The notes beneath the pieces are model-generated. The model made no database searches. It was not told the DNA's origin and saw nothing but the letters and a program-made list of their open reading frames with translations. 64,000 nt of DNA from Batkoa obscura (taxonomy: Eukaryota > Entomophthoromycota > Entomophthoromycetes > Entomophthorales > Batkoaceae), in NCBI GenBank assembly GCA_030770535.1, contig JASVEC010000001.1:1798001-1862000 (forward strand). The letters run 5' to 3'. Positions within the stretch are counted from its first letter, which is position 1. Every line of letters starts with the position of its first letter. Below, piece after piece: positions 46,964 through 58,580 of this stretch. A program made the position numbers and the translations under genes.

Positions 46964-48637
46964 ATGTCAAATAATAAAGTTAGTAGTGAGGATGGCAATA
47001 AAGATGATAGCTCATCAATTATAAAAAGTATTCAACCTAATAAAATGAATTCAAATGTAAAAGATTCTTATAACTACAAAGATAACAATAATGTTAATAA
47101 GCCATGTACACAAGATGAACAAACCAAACCAATAGATTCTAATATTCAACTACAAGGAACCAACGTCTCAAATTTAGCAACAAAAAAACGACCAACTGAG
47201 ATTTTAACCACAAAGATCGACTATCTCAGTAGTTTAGAATATAAGAACTTAGAAAATGGTGTGAATCATCTTGTATCGTTATCATTAAGTGAAGGCTATT
47301 TATTAATCAAAGCAAAATGCGGAAGACTTAAAGATAATAGAATGAGTTATGTAAGATTAAAATGTAAATTTCATCGATTATCAAAAAGAAAAAAAGGAGA
47401 TAATAATAGTTTTATTCCTTGTCCTTATTCAATTTCAATTGGTCATGGTATTCGTGGTAGAGATGTTTTTAAGGTTAATGTTAGTAATTGTAGTCATAAT
47501 CATTATTCAATGTTTGATAAAGATAAAGATAAAGATAAAGATGAGGGAATTGAAAATGATGATACCATTTTAAGTGAAGAAAGCAATGAAAATGAAAACG
47601 AAAATGTATCGGTTATTAATGAACAAAAAAATAATACATTAGATAATGATGTTCAATCACAAGAAAATAATATAACGGATAGTAATAATCAGCACGAGGA
47701 AAATAACGCAACAGATGGCAATAATCAACCACAACAGACTAATAATGTAGTACTCACAGTCAATGACAACCAAATTGAGCATATAACTACGAATCAAGAT
47801 TCCTTAAACAAGCTAGAATTTCCAGATATAATCGAAGGTGTTAACCGTATTGTATCATTAGCAGTAAGTGAAGGCTACTTGTTAGTCAAAAGTAAAACAG
47901 ATCGAGTAAAAAATAAATCCCTTAATCATCAAGGATTAAAATGCAAATTTTATCGAAAATCAAGTTTAAAGAATGATAATTTAAATTATTTATCTTGTCC
48001 GTATAAAATTTCAATTGGCCGCAAAGTTAGAGGAAGTATAACCTATAGAGTAAATGTGATTAATTGTAAACATAATCATCCACCTATGTTTCAAAATGAA
48101 ATTAAAGAAGAGTTACAAGCTGTAAAGGGTATAAGTAATCAATCATCTCTATTACAATATTTAAATAGCAAAAAAATCAAGGATATTGATGCAATATTAC
48201 AGTTGAATTCAGAAGACTTAAATTATCAATTTTCTATTAAAGATGCTAAAGAAAAATTGAAAAAGTTAATCTCAGATACTTTAGATTTACTACCAATTAA
48301 TAAACTCCTATCGATTTCTAATGTTATTAATTCGTATTATGATGAACTATTAAAGGCTAATAAGCAAAACCTTTCTAACGGTGCTTTTACACTTCAATAT
48401 GATCCCACAGAATTCGCTATAGGAAATGAAAATAAGCAAATTAATACTAGAGATAGAATTTTAGCAGTTCTAAATGAACAAAATGATAATAATATTGGAC
48501 CTAGATTGCCTGAAAACAATCAAACTGTTGTTAGTGATACAATTTTGCCACGCAAAATAAGTCAAAACAATACCAATAATACAAGTATATTGCATGAAGA
48601 TAATCCAGAAAAAAAGGTTAAAAAACCAAAATATTAA
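46964..48637 (+). CDS. FAR1/WRKY-GCM1-like double zinc-finger protein, 557 aa, single exon
   Basis: Two related modules of about 90 residues, at about 75-190 and 280-380. Each has a leader (SLSEGYLLIKAK; AVSEGYLLVKSK), a CKF(H/Y)R block, a second cysteine in PCPY or SCPY, ISIGxxxRG, and a terminal HNH (SNCSHNH; NCKHNH). The Cys-Cys-His-x-His layout is that of the FAR1/WRKY-GCM1 fold found at the N-terminus of MULE transposases and in transcription factors derived from them. Modules are separated by Asn/Gln/Glu-rich low-complexity sequence, with a DKDKDKDKD run encoded by a GATAAA array (47518-47541). No transposase catalytic domain follows; the tail has a coiled-coil-like region (KDAKEKLKKLISDTLDLLP) and a basic end (KKVKKPKY). 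Likely a DNA-binding protein; function unknown. Confidence 0.8.
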   Translation: MSNNKVSSEDGNKDDSSSIIKSIQPNKMNSNVKDSYNYKDNNNVNKPCTQDEQTKPIDSNIQLQGTNVSNLATKKRPTEILTTKIDYLSSLEYKNLENGVNHLVSLSLSEGYLLIKAKCGRLKDNRMSYVRLKCKFHRLSKRKKGDNNSFIPCPYSISIGHGIRGRDVFKVNVSNCSHNHYSMFDKDKDKDKDEGIENDDTILSEESNENENENVSVINEQKNNTLDNDVQSQENNITDSNNQHEENNATDGNNQPQQTNNVVLTVNDNQIEHITTNQDSLNKLEFPDIIEGVNRIVSLAVSEGYLLVKSKTDRVKNKSLNHQGLKCKFYRKSSLKNDNLNYLSCPYKISIGRKVRGSITYRVNVINCKHNHPPMFQNEIKEELQAVKGISNQSSLLQYLNSKKIKDIDAILQLNSEDLNYQFSIKDAKEKLKKLISDTLDLLPINKLLSISNVINSYYDELLKANKQNLSNGAFTLQYDPTEFAIGNENKQINTRDRILAVLNEQNDNNIGPRLPENNQTVVSDTILPRKISQNNTNNTSILHEDNPEKKVKKPKY

Positions 48638-49001
48638 CAATAGTGATTATATATTATCCTATCCTTTTCATCTTTCTTCTTTAATAAACGTAAATTCCGC
48701 TTATTTTTAATATTTAATTTAATTTAATTTAATTTAGTTCAAAATTTACAGTAAAATTAGTTAACCATATATAAAAATAAATTGAAAAATGGTATTACTT
48801 AAACTTGGAAAATGAGGTCATTATTTGAGAGATTTCGAAGGAGATATTCAAAATCAATTCAAGCCACTTTTTAATCAAAAATTAATTGTTCAACTATCAC
48901 TTTTAAATTTTTATTATAAAAAAACCCACTCAATTCAACTACGATTAATATATAACGAGTATAATTAATATAAAAAAAAGAAGAAGCAGGACCACTCAAG
49001 T
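48638..49001. other. Intergenic stretch
   Basis: Between the zinc-finger gene and the lipase gene; includes a small run of ATTTA-type repeats near 48711-48735. Nothing else seen. Confidence 0.5.
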
Positions 49002-52000
49002 ATGGACAATAGCAATTTAAATTATTTTAGCATAAATCCACCATTAACCAAAAGAAATTCTCAATATGAATTAAAAACAATTAAAAGTAAAACAATAGCA
49101 ACAATACCTTATTCAAACCTAAGTAACATGTATACGAAACATGAAGAAAATCCAATAAAATCTCCACCAAATGCCTTACTAAGTCCTATGAAACCTTGTA
49201 CTTATCCATTAATGCAACAAGCTTTATTTAATAAACACAATTTTTATAATTTAGAAGATAGTTCGGGGAAATTATACAATTATTTAAACAATAATATATT
49301 ACAACAACAACAACAACAACAACAACAGTCATTGAAAGAAGAAAGGGAAGAAAGGTTACAAGTATTAAAGAAACTAGGTAGTACTAATAATCATAGAGTA
49401 AGAGCTATGTCTCATTCTAATTCCTATCCACCAAATTCACCAAAGAGATTAATGTTATTATTACAATCGAATGTCACCAGTAGTCAACCGAAAATATTAT
49501 CCGAAGAACCAGAGGAGTGTTCACATACTGATTCAGGAACAAAAAGTCCGCCATCAATAGAATTAACACAAACCTTCTCTCAAGCTTTATCCACAGATAA
49601 AAATCATTTAAATGTTCAAATAGGAAATCGACCTGGAAGTGGTATAGTCAAACCAATCAAATTTAATGAAAAATTTACTATAACAATATTAAATGTAAAT
49701 CATAATCGACCATTAAATCCAAGCTATGTGGTAGTTACTTTTGGTGACAAAATTTATCAAACTCCTTTAAGTAAAGAAAAAAATGGAAATTGGAACTGTA
49801 CTTTCGAGTTTGAAGTTTCTTATCATTATCAATTGTTTGGTACTTGTCAGGTAAACGATAGTTGTTAAGGATTTGTTGTGATGAAACTAATTGATTTTGT
49901 TCCTTTAGTTAGATTTATATGAATATACTTGGCTTATACCCGATAGTCATAAAGGTAGAGCAGAAATAAGATTAGCTACTTTAGATGGATTTCCAGAAAA
50001 TTTTAAAAAGTAAGCAATTAATAATTAATAATATAAAATAGTAATTAATAATTAATAATAATAACTTAATTTTAGTTATTATGAATTATATGATCGAAAA
50101 TATTCACTTGGAACAATATCAGAATTAGCAAGACGTACTAAATTAACTCAAAATTTAGGGGCAATTCAAGTCAAAATTAATTATCGATTTATGAAACCAA
50201 GTAGTAGAAAGGATTATTTAAAATTTAGTAGTCAACATAATAATAATAATAATCAGTTCAGTTCAATGGAACAAGAGAGTATAAAAGAAGAAGACAATAA
50301 TGTTGATGATAATATTAATAATGAAGAAAATAATAATGAAATTGAAATTGATACCAAAGAGATTGAAAGTGAAAGACAATTACATGAAGTTTTAATAAAC
50401 CCATCAATTAAAGAAAATTTTAATAAAATTGAAGAGAATAATAACAATAATGATAAAGATCCTTATTCATATGGTAAAGTATCTTTAATCTCTGGAGATT
50501 CCGATTCTATTCACGATCAACTATTAAATAATGATGATGATGAAGGTATGTTTAATTTTGTAGGCTCTTATATTTTATCCAAAGGTACTAGAGCAGTACT
50601 GAAGGGTATAACTAGAGTTTATTTGGCGTTTGTAAGTTCATATTATAATATCTTATAATATATTTATTAATATTCTATTTTCAGAATCAAGGTTTGGAGT
50701 TAAAATATATTGAATTTTTCAATGGTATATTATTATTAGAAAAATATTATTTAAAAGAAACAGAATTATTATCACAAAAAGAAGAATGTGTATCGGATTC
50801 CAGTTTGTTAATTACCAATTTTTCTAAAGTGAAAGAAGCCAATTATTTTTATAAATATGCTTTAGCAGCTTATGGTTGGCGAGGTCTAGTATTTTTTTCC
50901 AAAATAACACCTTTAACAGCAGGACAAATAATGACAGATCATGGGGCAATTAAAGAATATTTAAAATTAAATGATAATTTATTATTAGGTTATGAATTTC
51001 GGTCTAATGAATTATTTCAACCTACTTATTTTATTGCTTTGGATCAAATTACTCAATCTTTAGTTATTAGTATTAGAGGAACTATGGTAATTTTATTGCT
51101 TATTGCTATTATATTATATATTCTATCATATTAGATTATGTTACTTATTATTTATTATTAGAGTGTTTTAGATACTTTAACAGATTTAGTATGTGAATAT
51201 CAACCTTGGCGAGGTGGATTAGTCCATTCAGGTATTTTAGCTGTAGCCCAAAGTTTAATGAAAAATGTAATTCCTAGTGTGATGGCGCATGCAATACAAC
51301 ATCAAGTACGAAAGATCTATTTAGTTGGTCATTCGTTAGGCGGAGCCACTGCTTCATTATTAACAATGATGTTAATAGATCATTTACATGAATTTCGATT
51401 ACCTAAACCTGAATTTGAATTAAGATGTTTTGCTTTTGGACCACCTCCTTCCTTTTCTTTAAATTTAGCTAAATCAAAAAGATATTTACCTTATATTCAT
51501 ACCTTTGTGGTACAAAATGATATTATTCCTAGATTATCTTATGGTGCTATGATGGATTTTAAAGCTGCTGTTTTGGCAGCAACAGAAGTTATTAATGAAC
51601 ATAATCCATCGGTATTGTCAATGGAAAGGTTTACTTCAATGTTTCAAACTTCAGAAGAAGCTAAAAAACAATTAGAATTGAAATTTGAGCTATTAGATAA
51701 AGCTTTAAAGCATCAATTAAAAGTGGAACAGTTAAACCCTAAATTATATTTAGCAGGGAAAATTTATCATCTAAAGTCAAAAGATAAACTAATTACTCCA
51801 TTTGATAAGTTAAATAGTGGTAATAAAGAGAAGCAAAAGAAAAAATTATTTTGTTATTGTTTTTCCGAAGAGGCGGATAACTTTTTGGGGATTAAAGTCA
51901 ATTCATCGATGCTTCTAGATCATTTACCTTCCGCTTATGATTTTGCTTTGGAACAAGCTCAAGATTTGATTGATCAATTGGCCGACTTTGCTGATACTAA

Positions 52001-52007
52001 ACTTTAA
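49002..52007 (+). CDS. C2-domain class 3 lipase, sn-1 diacylglycerol lipase-like, 917 aa, five exons
   Basis: Probable hydrolase of diacylglycerol or related lipids. Exons 49002-49850, 49909-50009, 50076-50631, 50685-51086, 51162-52007. The N-terminal 220 residues are Ser/Pro/Asn-rich with a polyglutamine run (about 101-109). A C2-like domain spans about 224-345 (FTITILNVNHNRPLNPSYVV to RAEIRLATLDGF). An acidic Asn/Glu-rich linker follows. The lipase core has VISIRGTM, the nucleophile elbow YLVGHSLGGATASL (Ser near 693), VVQNDIIPRLSYG (acidic residue) and LLDHLPSAYDFAL (candidate catalytic His), which matches the DAGL/plant-type class 3 arrangement. No multi-pass N-terminal TM block as in animal DAGLs, so membrane binding probably depends on C2 and hydrophobic patches. 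Confidence 0.88.
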
Positions 52008-52285
52008 ATAAGGGCAGTTTTAGTGTAATTAAGTTTATTATATTTTAGAATGTAATTTGTACATGTATTATTTTTTATAGTTAACTAATTTTATTAAATT
52101 CAATTAAATTGTATAAATTTTTATATTTATTAATTAAATCCTTTTTATATAATAATAAACAATTTAAATTAAAGTAATATAAAATAAAAAAATTACTATT
52201 GCTTTCATATAATTACCAACGATACTCAATCTCTAAAAAACCTTTCTACTTTATTTTATTATAATCTAATATCCCCGTTATTCCC

Positions 52286-52918
52286 TTATGATGAACAACA
52301 TTTCTTGACTTGTCTATTATTTGTTTTTTTTTGACGTATAGTATCATTATCATTAATTTCATGACCTTCATTTAAGTTTAATTCTATATTTTAAAAACAA
52401 TTTTAGTAATCCATCTCTTTCTTTAAAAATTTATTATTTGATATTTGATATTTGATAAAAATAATAACAATAATAAAAAGATAAACTTACTATAACTTGC
52501 ACCTTCTTTAGATTTAACTGCTTGTACTACATTTCTTTCTAATATTTTGGCTACTTCTTTGGCGTATTGGATGGACTTTTGGTGAGAATAGATTGAATAA
52601 AAAGTTAAATGGAATGTTTCTGATAATAAGAGATGACTATAGAACTTACTTTATTTATTGTGTCTTCATTGGTTTCATTTCTATATAACTCAAACTCACT
52701 TCGTGTCTTTAAATGAGCAGCTATTTTAGAAGATTAATTTTCAATTCAAATTATAATCCATCATACCAATATTGAAAACTACCTTTTAATGTTGGTAAAT
52801 CACCTGGATAAGTAGAAGTTAGTAAGTTTAAGGAGCTTTGAGATTGTAATTTACCTTTAAAGCAAGTACGTTGTACTTTAAGTAAATAGCGATAAACTTG
52901 AATGGCTTTTGGGTTCAT
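52286..52918 (-). CDS. MZM1: Mzm1/LYRM7-type LYR-motif protein, 112 aa, five exons
   Basis: Mitochondrial matrix chaperone for the Rieske Fe-S protein in complex III assembly. Exons 52918-52855, 52803-52783, 52720-52650, 52575-52491, 52383-52286. The second exon is only 21 nt. The spliced protein shows VYRYLLKVQRTCFKGDLPTL, AAHLKTRSEFELYRNET and VQAVKSKEGASYKLNLNE, which matches LYRM7/Mzm1 in order and length (yeast Mzm1 is 123 aa). The LYR tripeptide reads VYR near the N-terminus, as is common in this branch, and an LYR-like ELYR occurs later. The tail is basic with a CC pair. Too fragmented to be found from single open frames. Confidence 0.82.
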
Positions 52919-53180
52919 TTAAAAAATAAGAATAAAAACTAAATTTTCGAATTGAATTGAATTTTGAGTTTTAAAATTTAAGTTTAAAACTTTAAAAAAT
53001 TAAAAAAATCATTCTACGATTATATCTACAATTGATTAATATTAAACTAAAACTAGCAAATAAAATATTATTGGCAAAAGGTACTCTTTTTTTAACTTAT
53101 AATATATTTTTATTTTTTAATATTAAATCATCAATTTCAATCCCTTATAATCTCATTCCTCAATTCGCTTTACTAGAATT

Positions 53181-53470
53181 CTATTTCTTCTTTTCAGTTT
53201 GGTGGTCTATATCTAGGTCAAATAGCTCTTTCCCGTCTTTAACAGGAAATTTTTTTTCTAATTTATCTGATACAAAAGTACCTAATAATGCTACACCAAT
53301 ACCAGCTAAAAAAATAAAATGATTAATATTAATAATCTTAATAAATAATAATATTTACTTAATCCTATAACCAATCTCGTTCTCTTTGGTAATGACGTAA
53401 ATGACTGAAATATACTTTTACTTTTCTTTGTTGATGGTGGGGGATTTATAGGTTGCTTATATAAGGCCAT
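53181..53470 (-). CDS. Small single-TM protein, 78 aa, two exons
   Basis: Not recognised. Exons 53470-53359 and 53305-53181 with a 53-bp intron. Begins MALYKQPINPPPSTKKSK, has one hydrophobic segment (RLVIGLTGIGVALLGTFV) followed by SDKLEKKFPVKDGKELF and an acidic/basic tail ending EKKK. A basic N-terminus before one TM is compatible with a mitochondrial inner-membrane assembly factor, but this is only topology. Divergent from the EF-P-like gene (158 bp between starts), which is itself mitochondrial, so co-regulation is possible. The frame, splice sites and protein composition support it as a real gene. Confidence 0.65.
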
Positions 53471-53628
53471 GATTGTTTTTTCTGTGATAAAAATGAATAA
53501 AATATTTTTGAAACTGAAAAATTGAAAAGCTTAAAATGGATTGTATTTTTTTGCAATAGAATTGGTCATCAAAGTCAATTTTAAATTGAGATTTCAATTA
53601 CTTTTTTAGCTCTTCATCTTTTTATATT

Positions 53629-54532
53629 ATGTTTCTTCAACGCACCAAATCAACATTACAAAGTTTAAAGCAAATAGTAAATTAATATCAAGTATAGATA
53701 AAATAAGTATTTTAACCCCTAAACTCAAGCCTATAATAACCAAAAGGATACCATTAAACCCTAATATATTATTCGTACGAGGAGAGAAGACTGATGTCAA
53801 TAGTTTAAAACAAGGTATGTTTGTTGAATATGAAAATAAATTATGGAATATATTACATAAAGAACATGCTATTTCGGGTAGAGGCTCAGCTAAGATAAAA
53901 GTAAGTTATTATTAAATTACTTTTTTAAAAATATGAATCAAATTATTTTTTGAAAACTAGCTTGAACTTTCTTTAGTTACTGGTAACTTAAAAAAAGTAG
54001 AAAGATTTAAACCTGGGGATACTTTGGACGGTAAGGAGATAAATTATAAATATTGTTAGTTATTATGATGTTCATTTTTTACATATTACAAATAGTGAAA
54101 ACAGTCAAACCTGAACTTTATCAATATTTATATTCGGATGGGGAAGAAGTACACTTATTACATCCAGAAACATATGATCAAATCTCATTACCAGAAGCAA
54201 GTTTTTCAGGCAATGAACGTGGTAAATTGTTTTTAGAAGGTAATAAAAAACATAATTATAAATCAACATTTGATAATAATGAAATTTATACAGATGGTAT
54301 GAATGTATACGTTGATTCTTTAGAAGGAGAAACTCCAATTTCTTTTCGCTTACCAGAAAATTATAAATACGAAGTAGTGTCTGTTGATATTAAAAAACAA
54401 GCTTCTAGAGGGGTATCAAATTGCCCAGCTACCCTCAAAAATGGCGTTACTTTAACTGTACCTGAATTCGTTAAACCAGGTGATTTTATTATTGTAGACT
54501 TACTTAATTTAAAGTATAAAGAAAGAGCTTAA
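53629..54532 (+). CDS. Mitochondrial EF-P-like translation factor, 241 aa, four exons
   Basis: Homologue of bacterial elongation factor P, which relieves stalling at proline stretches; nuclear-encoded copies act in organelles. Exons 53629-53676, 53730-53900, 53961-54030, 54096-54532. The first 16 residues (MFLQRTKSTLQSLKQI) are basic and free of acidic residues, as for a matrix presequence. KOW-like N domain: TDVNSLKQGMFVEYENKLWN, loop AISGRGSAKIKLELSLVTG; OB domains: LYQYLYSDGEEVHLLHPETY, then NCPATLKNGVTLTVPEFVKPGD, the EF-P C-terminal motif. The modified-residue loop has GRG (Arg) where E. coli EF-P has PGKG. eIF5A is excluded by the third domain and GDF.IVD ending. First intron placed by splice signals and phase; the frame upstream of it has no other ATG. 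Confidence 0.87.
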
Positions 54533-54805
54533 AGCAATCTTAAAAAAAAACTGTGGTGAATAAATTAGATGAACTAATATTGTTTTATTCATCATTATAA
54601 TATGTTAAAATTATGTAATAATTTTTTCAACATAACTCAACAATAATTAGTTTCAAGTTTTGATAGTACAGTAAAATATGGACCTTTAGTAATATTTAAT
54701 TTACTCCAGCATTAACTTAAAAGGTCAAAAAATAATATATATTGATTAGCTTTATATTTATTTAAAAAGCAAAGTAGTTTTTATTTTCGATAATATTTGG
54801 TAACA

Positions 54806-56192
54806 TCAGTCTTTGCAGTCGCCAATCCCACCAGGGTATATAGAATATCCTAAAAACAATTACTAATAGATTCAAATGCTTAATACTTATTATTTACTAG
54901 CTTCACTTTCTGGCATATCTGGAGAGTCATAAATCTTTACTACTCTTTCCTCTCCTTTTCCTTTTCTTAAACTTAATCTAGTAGTTGAACTAATAACGAT
55001 TATTATTTATCTATTATCTTAGTTTATTTATTTACGCATGTGCCAGAATATGACCCCCAACCGGTTTTTTGGGATCTGATGTAAACATCATAGTCGCACC
55101 AGGATCAGAAGTCATCTATTAATAATTAGATTATTTATAAAGGCATCATTTTAATAACTTGGTTTGTAATGAATACAGCAAGATTGAATTCTTCGGATAT
55201 TTTAGTTAACCTTGACAAAAAATAATTCAATTTTTGTTGTCTTTCTCCAAGTTCACCACGACCAGAAAAATCAGTTCGAAATAAGGCTATAACAGAATCA
55301 ATAATCTAATAATGTGTTATTTTGATTTTATATTTATTAACTACTAATAGCTTAAAAGATCTCTCTTCGATAAATCTTGCTACTAAATCCGACAATAAAT
55401 CTATTTGATGTTCTGAATTATAAGCTCTAGCAAAGGTTATATTATCTAAAACTGCGTCTGGATCAAGATCAAATCTTTCTGCTATTTCTTTAATCCTTTC
55501 TGGCCTAAATGTTCCTTCGGTATCAATATAAGCAGCTTTCCCACCTGCACCTCCTACTGATAATGGAAGCTGACAAGTTACACAAAGGGTGTGGGCTATT
55601 TGAGTCTTACCAGTTCTAAATTCACCAAATGCCTCAGTTATCGACATGGATTGAATACCACCTATACATTATTATAATTTGGCTCTTTACTCTAGTTATT
55701 TCATTACCCCCTAATAACACATCAAAGTCCTTACACCCAGTAGTGATCCTTAATATTGATTTTCTTTTTAACAAGAAATCTGAAGCAGATATGAAGCTAC
55801 AGTTCTAAAAAGTTAGTTGAAATTCAACCATAGTTAGTGAGCTTACAAGGATTTTAGATGCTGCTTCTTTAATTTTATCAACCTTTAGCTCAGCCAAACC
55901 TTTTATTTTACACAAGTTTCGTTTTGTTGTCATTTGAACGGCCTATCAGTGTTATATATAAAAAGATAGATAAAAAGTATTTACTTTAACTGTACATATT
56001 CCATTAGATTTTAATTTGGAAATATCTGAACTGTTAATTCCATGGGATTGTAGTTCATCTATCTCAATTAATGTGATATCCTAAGATTATGAGGATTATT
56101 TATTAAGTTAATAGTATTATTACTTCAGTTGACTGCTCCTCCTCAACCTCAAATTGAGTAGCTACACTCTTTTCTCTTTCTGAAGTTGCCAT
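54806..56192 (-). CDS. DMC1: Meiotic recombinase DMC1, 345 aa, nine exons
   Basis: RecA/Rad51-family strand-exchange ATPase specific to meiosis. Exons 56192-56124, 56080-55985, 55942-55847, 55804-55708, 55661-55345, 55305-55159, 55115-55036, 54989-54898, 54849-54806. N-terminal helix-hairpin domain ([39 protein letters not shown]), Walker A GEFRTGKT (132-139), Walker B LLIIDS (about 224-229), L1/L2 region [23 protein letters not shown]1 rather than RAD51 by [21 protein letters not shown] and [16 protein letters not shown]. Human DMC1 is 340 aa. The last exon gives [14 protein letters not shown] in place of the usual MFAI...GG..DAKD, a small deviation. One donor is GTTATT. Confidence 0.95.
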
Positions 56193-57629
56193 TATATTAG
56201 TTGTTTTTTAATTATTTTATTGCTATTTATTATTACTATTAAAATGCATTTTACCAATACCCAGCTTAGGTTAGTAGCGTTATTATCAATGCCTAATATT
56301 TGTAATAAAATGCATTTTTTTAGCTATATTCTAGTTAATGGAGTTAAAAATAAGTAATTTAAAAACAAATCTAAATAGATATAATCATATATTAGATAAT
56401 AAAGGCTATTATTAGAAAGTATTCAAATAGTTATGATGCATATAAGTTGTAAGGAACCAAAGATAGCTAAAAATGAACCATAATTAATTAATCAATTGAG
56501 AATAAAATTTATTAAAATTTAATTTTTAACATGTTGCTATAAAAATAAATTTTGATATTAATTCTGCAGAAACTTTCATTTTCAAAATTAAAGCATCATT
56601 TTAATAAAATAAAATAAAATAAAGATAAACACAGTAAAACATGTGGGTTATACCGCAGCGCTAAAATAAATAAAACAGATTTATTAAAAGAGATATATAT
56701 ATTAAGAAAAGATAATGTTATCAATGAAGAAATGATCTAATAAATTGCGAAAAAGAATGCTTAAAGCGAATTGTTACTATATGATTTCATTTTTATTTTC
56801 CCAAGAAAATAAACCGAGGTATCTATTATTAAAGTTATTATTTTAATTTATTTTGATTTATTTGCTTATCTTATAAATTAAAATAACATAATACTTTAAT
56901 ATAAAATATGAGACCAACATTGAATTACATTTATATAAACTAGTATTTTAGACCCAAATTATTTTATTTTTAAAACCCTATTGACCTAAAAAGTCAAATT
57001 ACAGCTGTCAACTTAAACTAAAATAAAAATAAAAATAAAATTCAATAGGTCAATTTTGATTGGATAGAGGTTTCCAATACAAAATAATAACTTTTATGTT
57101 CTATAATACTATAGCTATGAGATCAGGATGATATAACAGTTGTCATATAACTTGTTAGTGCTTGATATAATTTATTAAACGTACGATAAGGAACTAAATA
57201 TAGTAATAGCCTAATAACATGATAAATTATTTTAATTAACGACCAAGGTTTTTTATTATACTGTCTTAAGCCTAATTTTTAGTGGAAATTTTATGGGCAA
57301 TACTTTTCAGAACCCAATAAGAAAAAAGTCAATTTTAGACTCGAGGTGGTATTCGATTTATTGGGGCGATTCGTTTTTCATATGAAGGAACTTAATTTTA
57401 TTTCATCCAATTAATTAAATTCAATATTTAATCACATTCATTTAAACCAACTTCTTATCTAATTTCTTATATCTATTTTTGGTTAAATCCCTGCTTAGTA
57501 AGATTTTTTCTTATCTCCACCCAATAATAGACTCTGTATTTCTCTAACAAGTCTTACATTATGTTTTAAACGAATTAATAGAGGAGCCTAGAAATAAGGT
57601 ATAAAAATCAGCATATCAATTGCAAAACA
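56193..57629. other. Long intergenic stretch between DMC1 and an orphan gene
   Basis: About 1.4 kb with no MITE or LTR copy and no recognised gene. A short inverted relation between AAAAATAAAAATAAAAATAAAA (around 57018) and neighbouring T runs is composition only. Confidence 0.5.
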
Positions 57630-57637
57630 TATATAAA
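57630..57637 (+). promoter_or_regulatory. TATA-like box upstream of the orphan gene
   Basis: TATATAAA at 172 bp before the ATG at 57809, within CATATATAAACAAAAG. Distance is long but allowed in fungi; moderate support only. Confidence 0.35.
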
Positions 57638-57808
57638 CAAAAGTTAAACTCCTAACAAGATTAATTTTTCAATAAATTAAATATTGATATCTTCTAGAGC
57701 GTTATTAAATAGTATTTGCAACTATTGAATGGAATTAAGCCCTCAATCTGTGAAATACTATACCCTAAATCAATTATCCATATATTATACTTTTAATTCA
57801 TATCCAAG

Positions 57809-58366
57809 ATGATCGAAGTTCCAAGACATACTCAAATGAACCAAACCATTAACAAAAACGAAGTGCCTTTTGTACCAAAGTTATTACCTCCTCTTCCTCG
57901 TGTTTCTCCAACCAACCAAGCCAATGTTGACCAAGTCTGTTTCCAATGGAACAATGGCCAAAAAGGTGTAGAACCATCCATGCTCTGTTTTGCTTCAAGT
58001 AAGGCTGAAGGAGATCAATTACGCCGTAATCCATTTTCAGGGATTTATATCAATTATCTATATGGGCAACAATCTTGCGATAAGTACCAAGAATGTAGCC
58101 AAAAGGGAAGAAAATTCCAATTCGATACTAACAGTCAAAACCATCAGTTGGATCTTGGGTATGGCTTCGAAAATATGAAGCAACATGCTGTAAAAGTTTG
58201 CCAACCTACTATTGAAACTGGTTCCAATTACTTACAAAGTTGGAATAACGGGTTTCAAGAGAAATTCATGAAAAGTTATTTTAATGCTATTAAAGAAGGG
58301 GAAGGAGTTAACTTGGCTAAAAAAATGATAAATAGCCTTAGTGCAAAGAACAAAGAGGAGGAATAA
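57809..58366 (+). CDS. Orphan hypothetical protein, 185 aa, single exon
   Basis: No family recognised. Begins MIEVPRHTQMNQTINKNEVP, with a Pro-rich stretch LLPPLPRVSP, then four cysteines in a middle region (QVCFQWNNG, SMLCFASSK, QSCDKYQECSQKG) and a further one in VKVCQPTIETG. The C-terminus is helix-like and charged (EKFMKSYFNAIKEGEG to SAKNKEEE). No signal peptide or TM segment. Codon use is more C-ending than in flanking DNA, the frame is uninterrupted, and a TATA-like element lies upstream, all supporting a real and probably well-expressed gene. An isolated gene flanked by 1.6 kb and 1.0 kb of non-coding DNA. Confidence 0.75.
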   Translation: MIEVPRHTQMNQTINKNEVPFVPKLLPPLPRVSPTNQANVDQVCFQWNNGQKGVEPSMLCFASSKAEGDQLRRNPFSGIYINYLYGQQSCDKYQECSQKGRKFQFDTNSQNHQLDLGYGFENMKQHAVKVCQPTIETGSNYLQSWNNGFQEKFMKSYFNAIKEGEGVNLAKKMINSLSAKNKEEE

Positions 58367-58580
58367 TATTAATATTTAGAGTAGCATTCCTTTTAATTTA
58401 TTAAATAAATTTTATATTCTTTAATGTTTTGATTATTTTTTATTGTTTAATATTATTAATTTTTAATATCATTAAATTTGGAGGAATTCTCACTTTCACG
58501 TGATAGATCCTTAGGGTAAATTCATATTGTTATCTAATGGACATTAATATGGTTAATATTGATAATTCCTCATCTTGATA

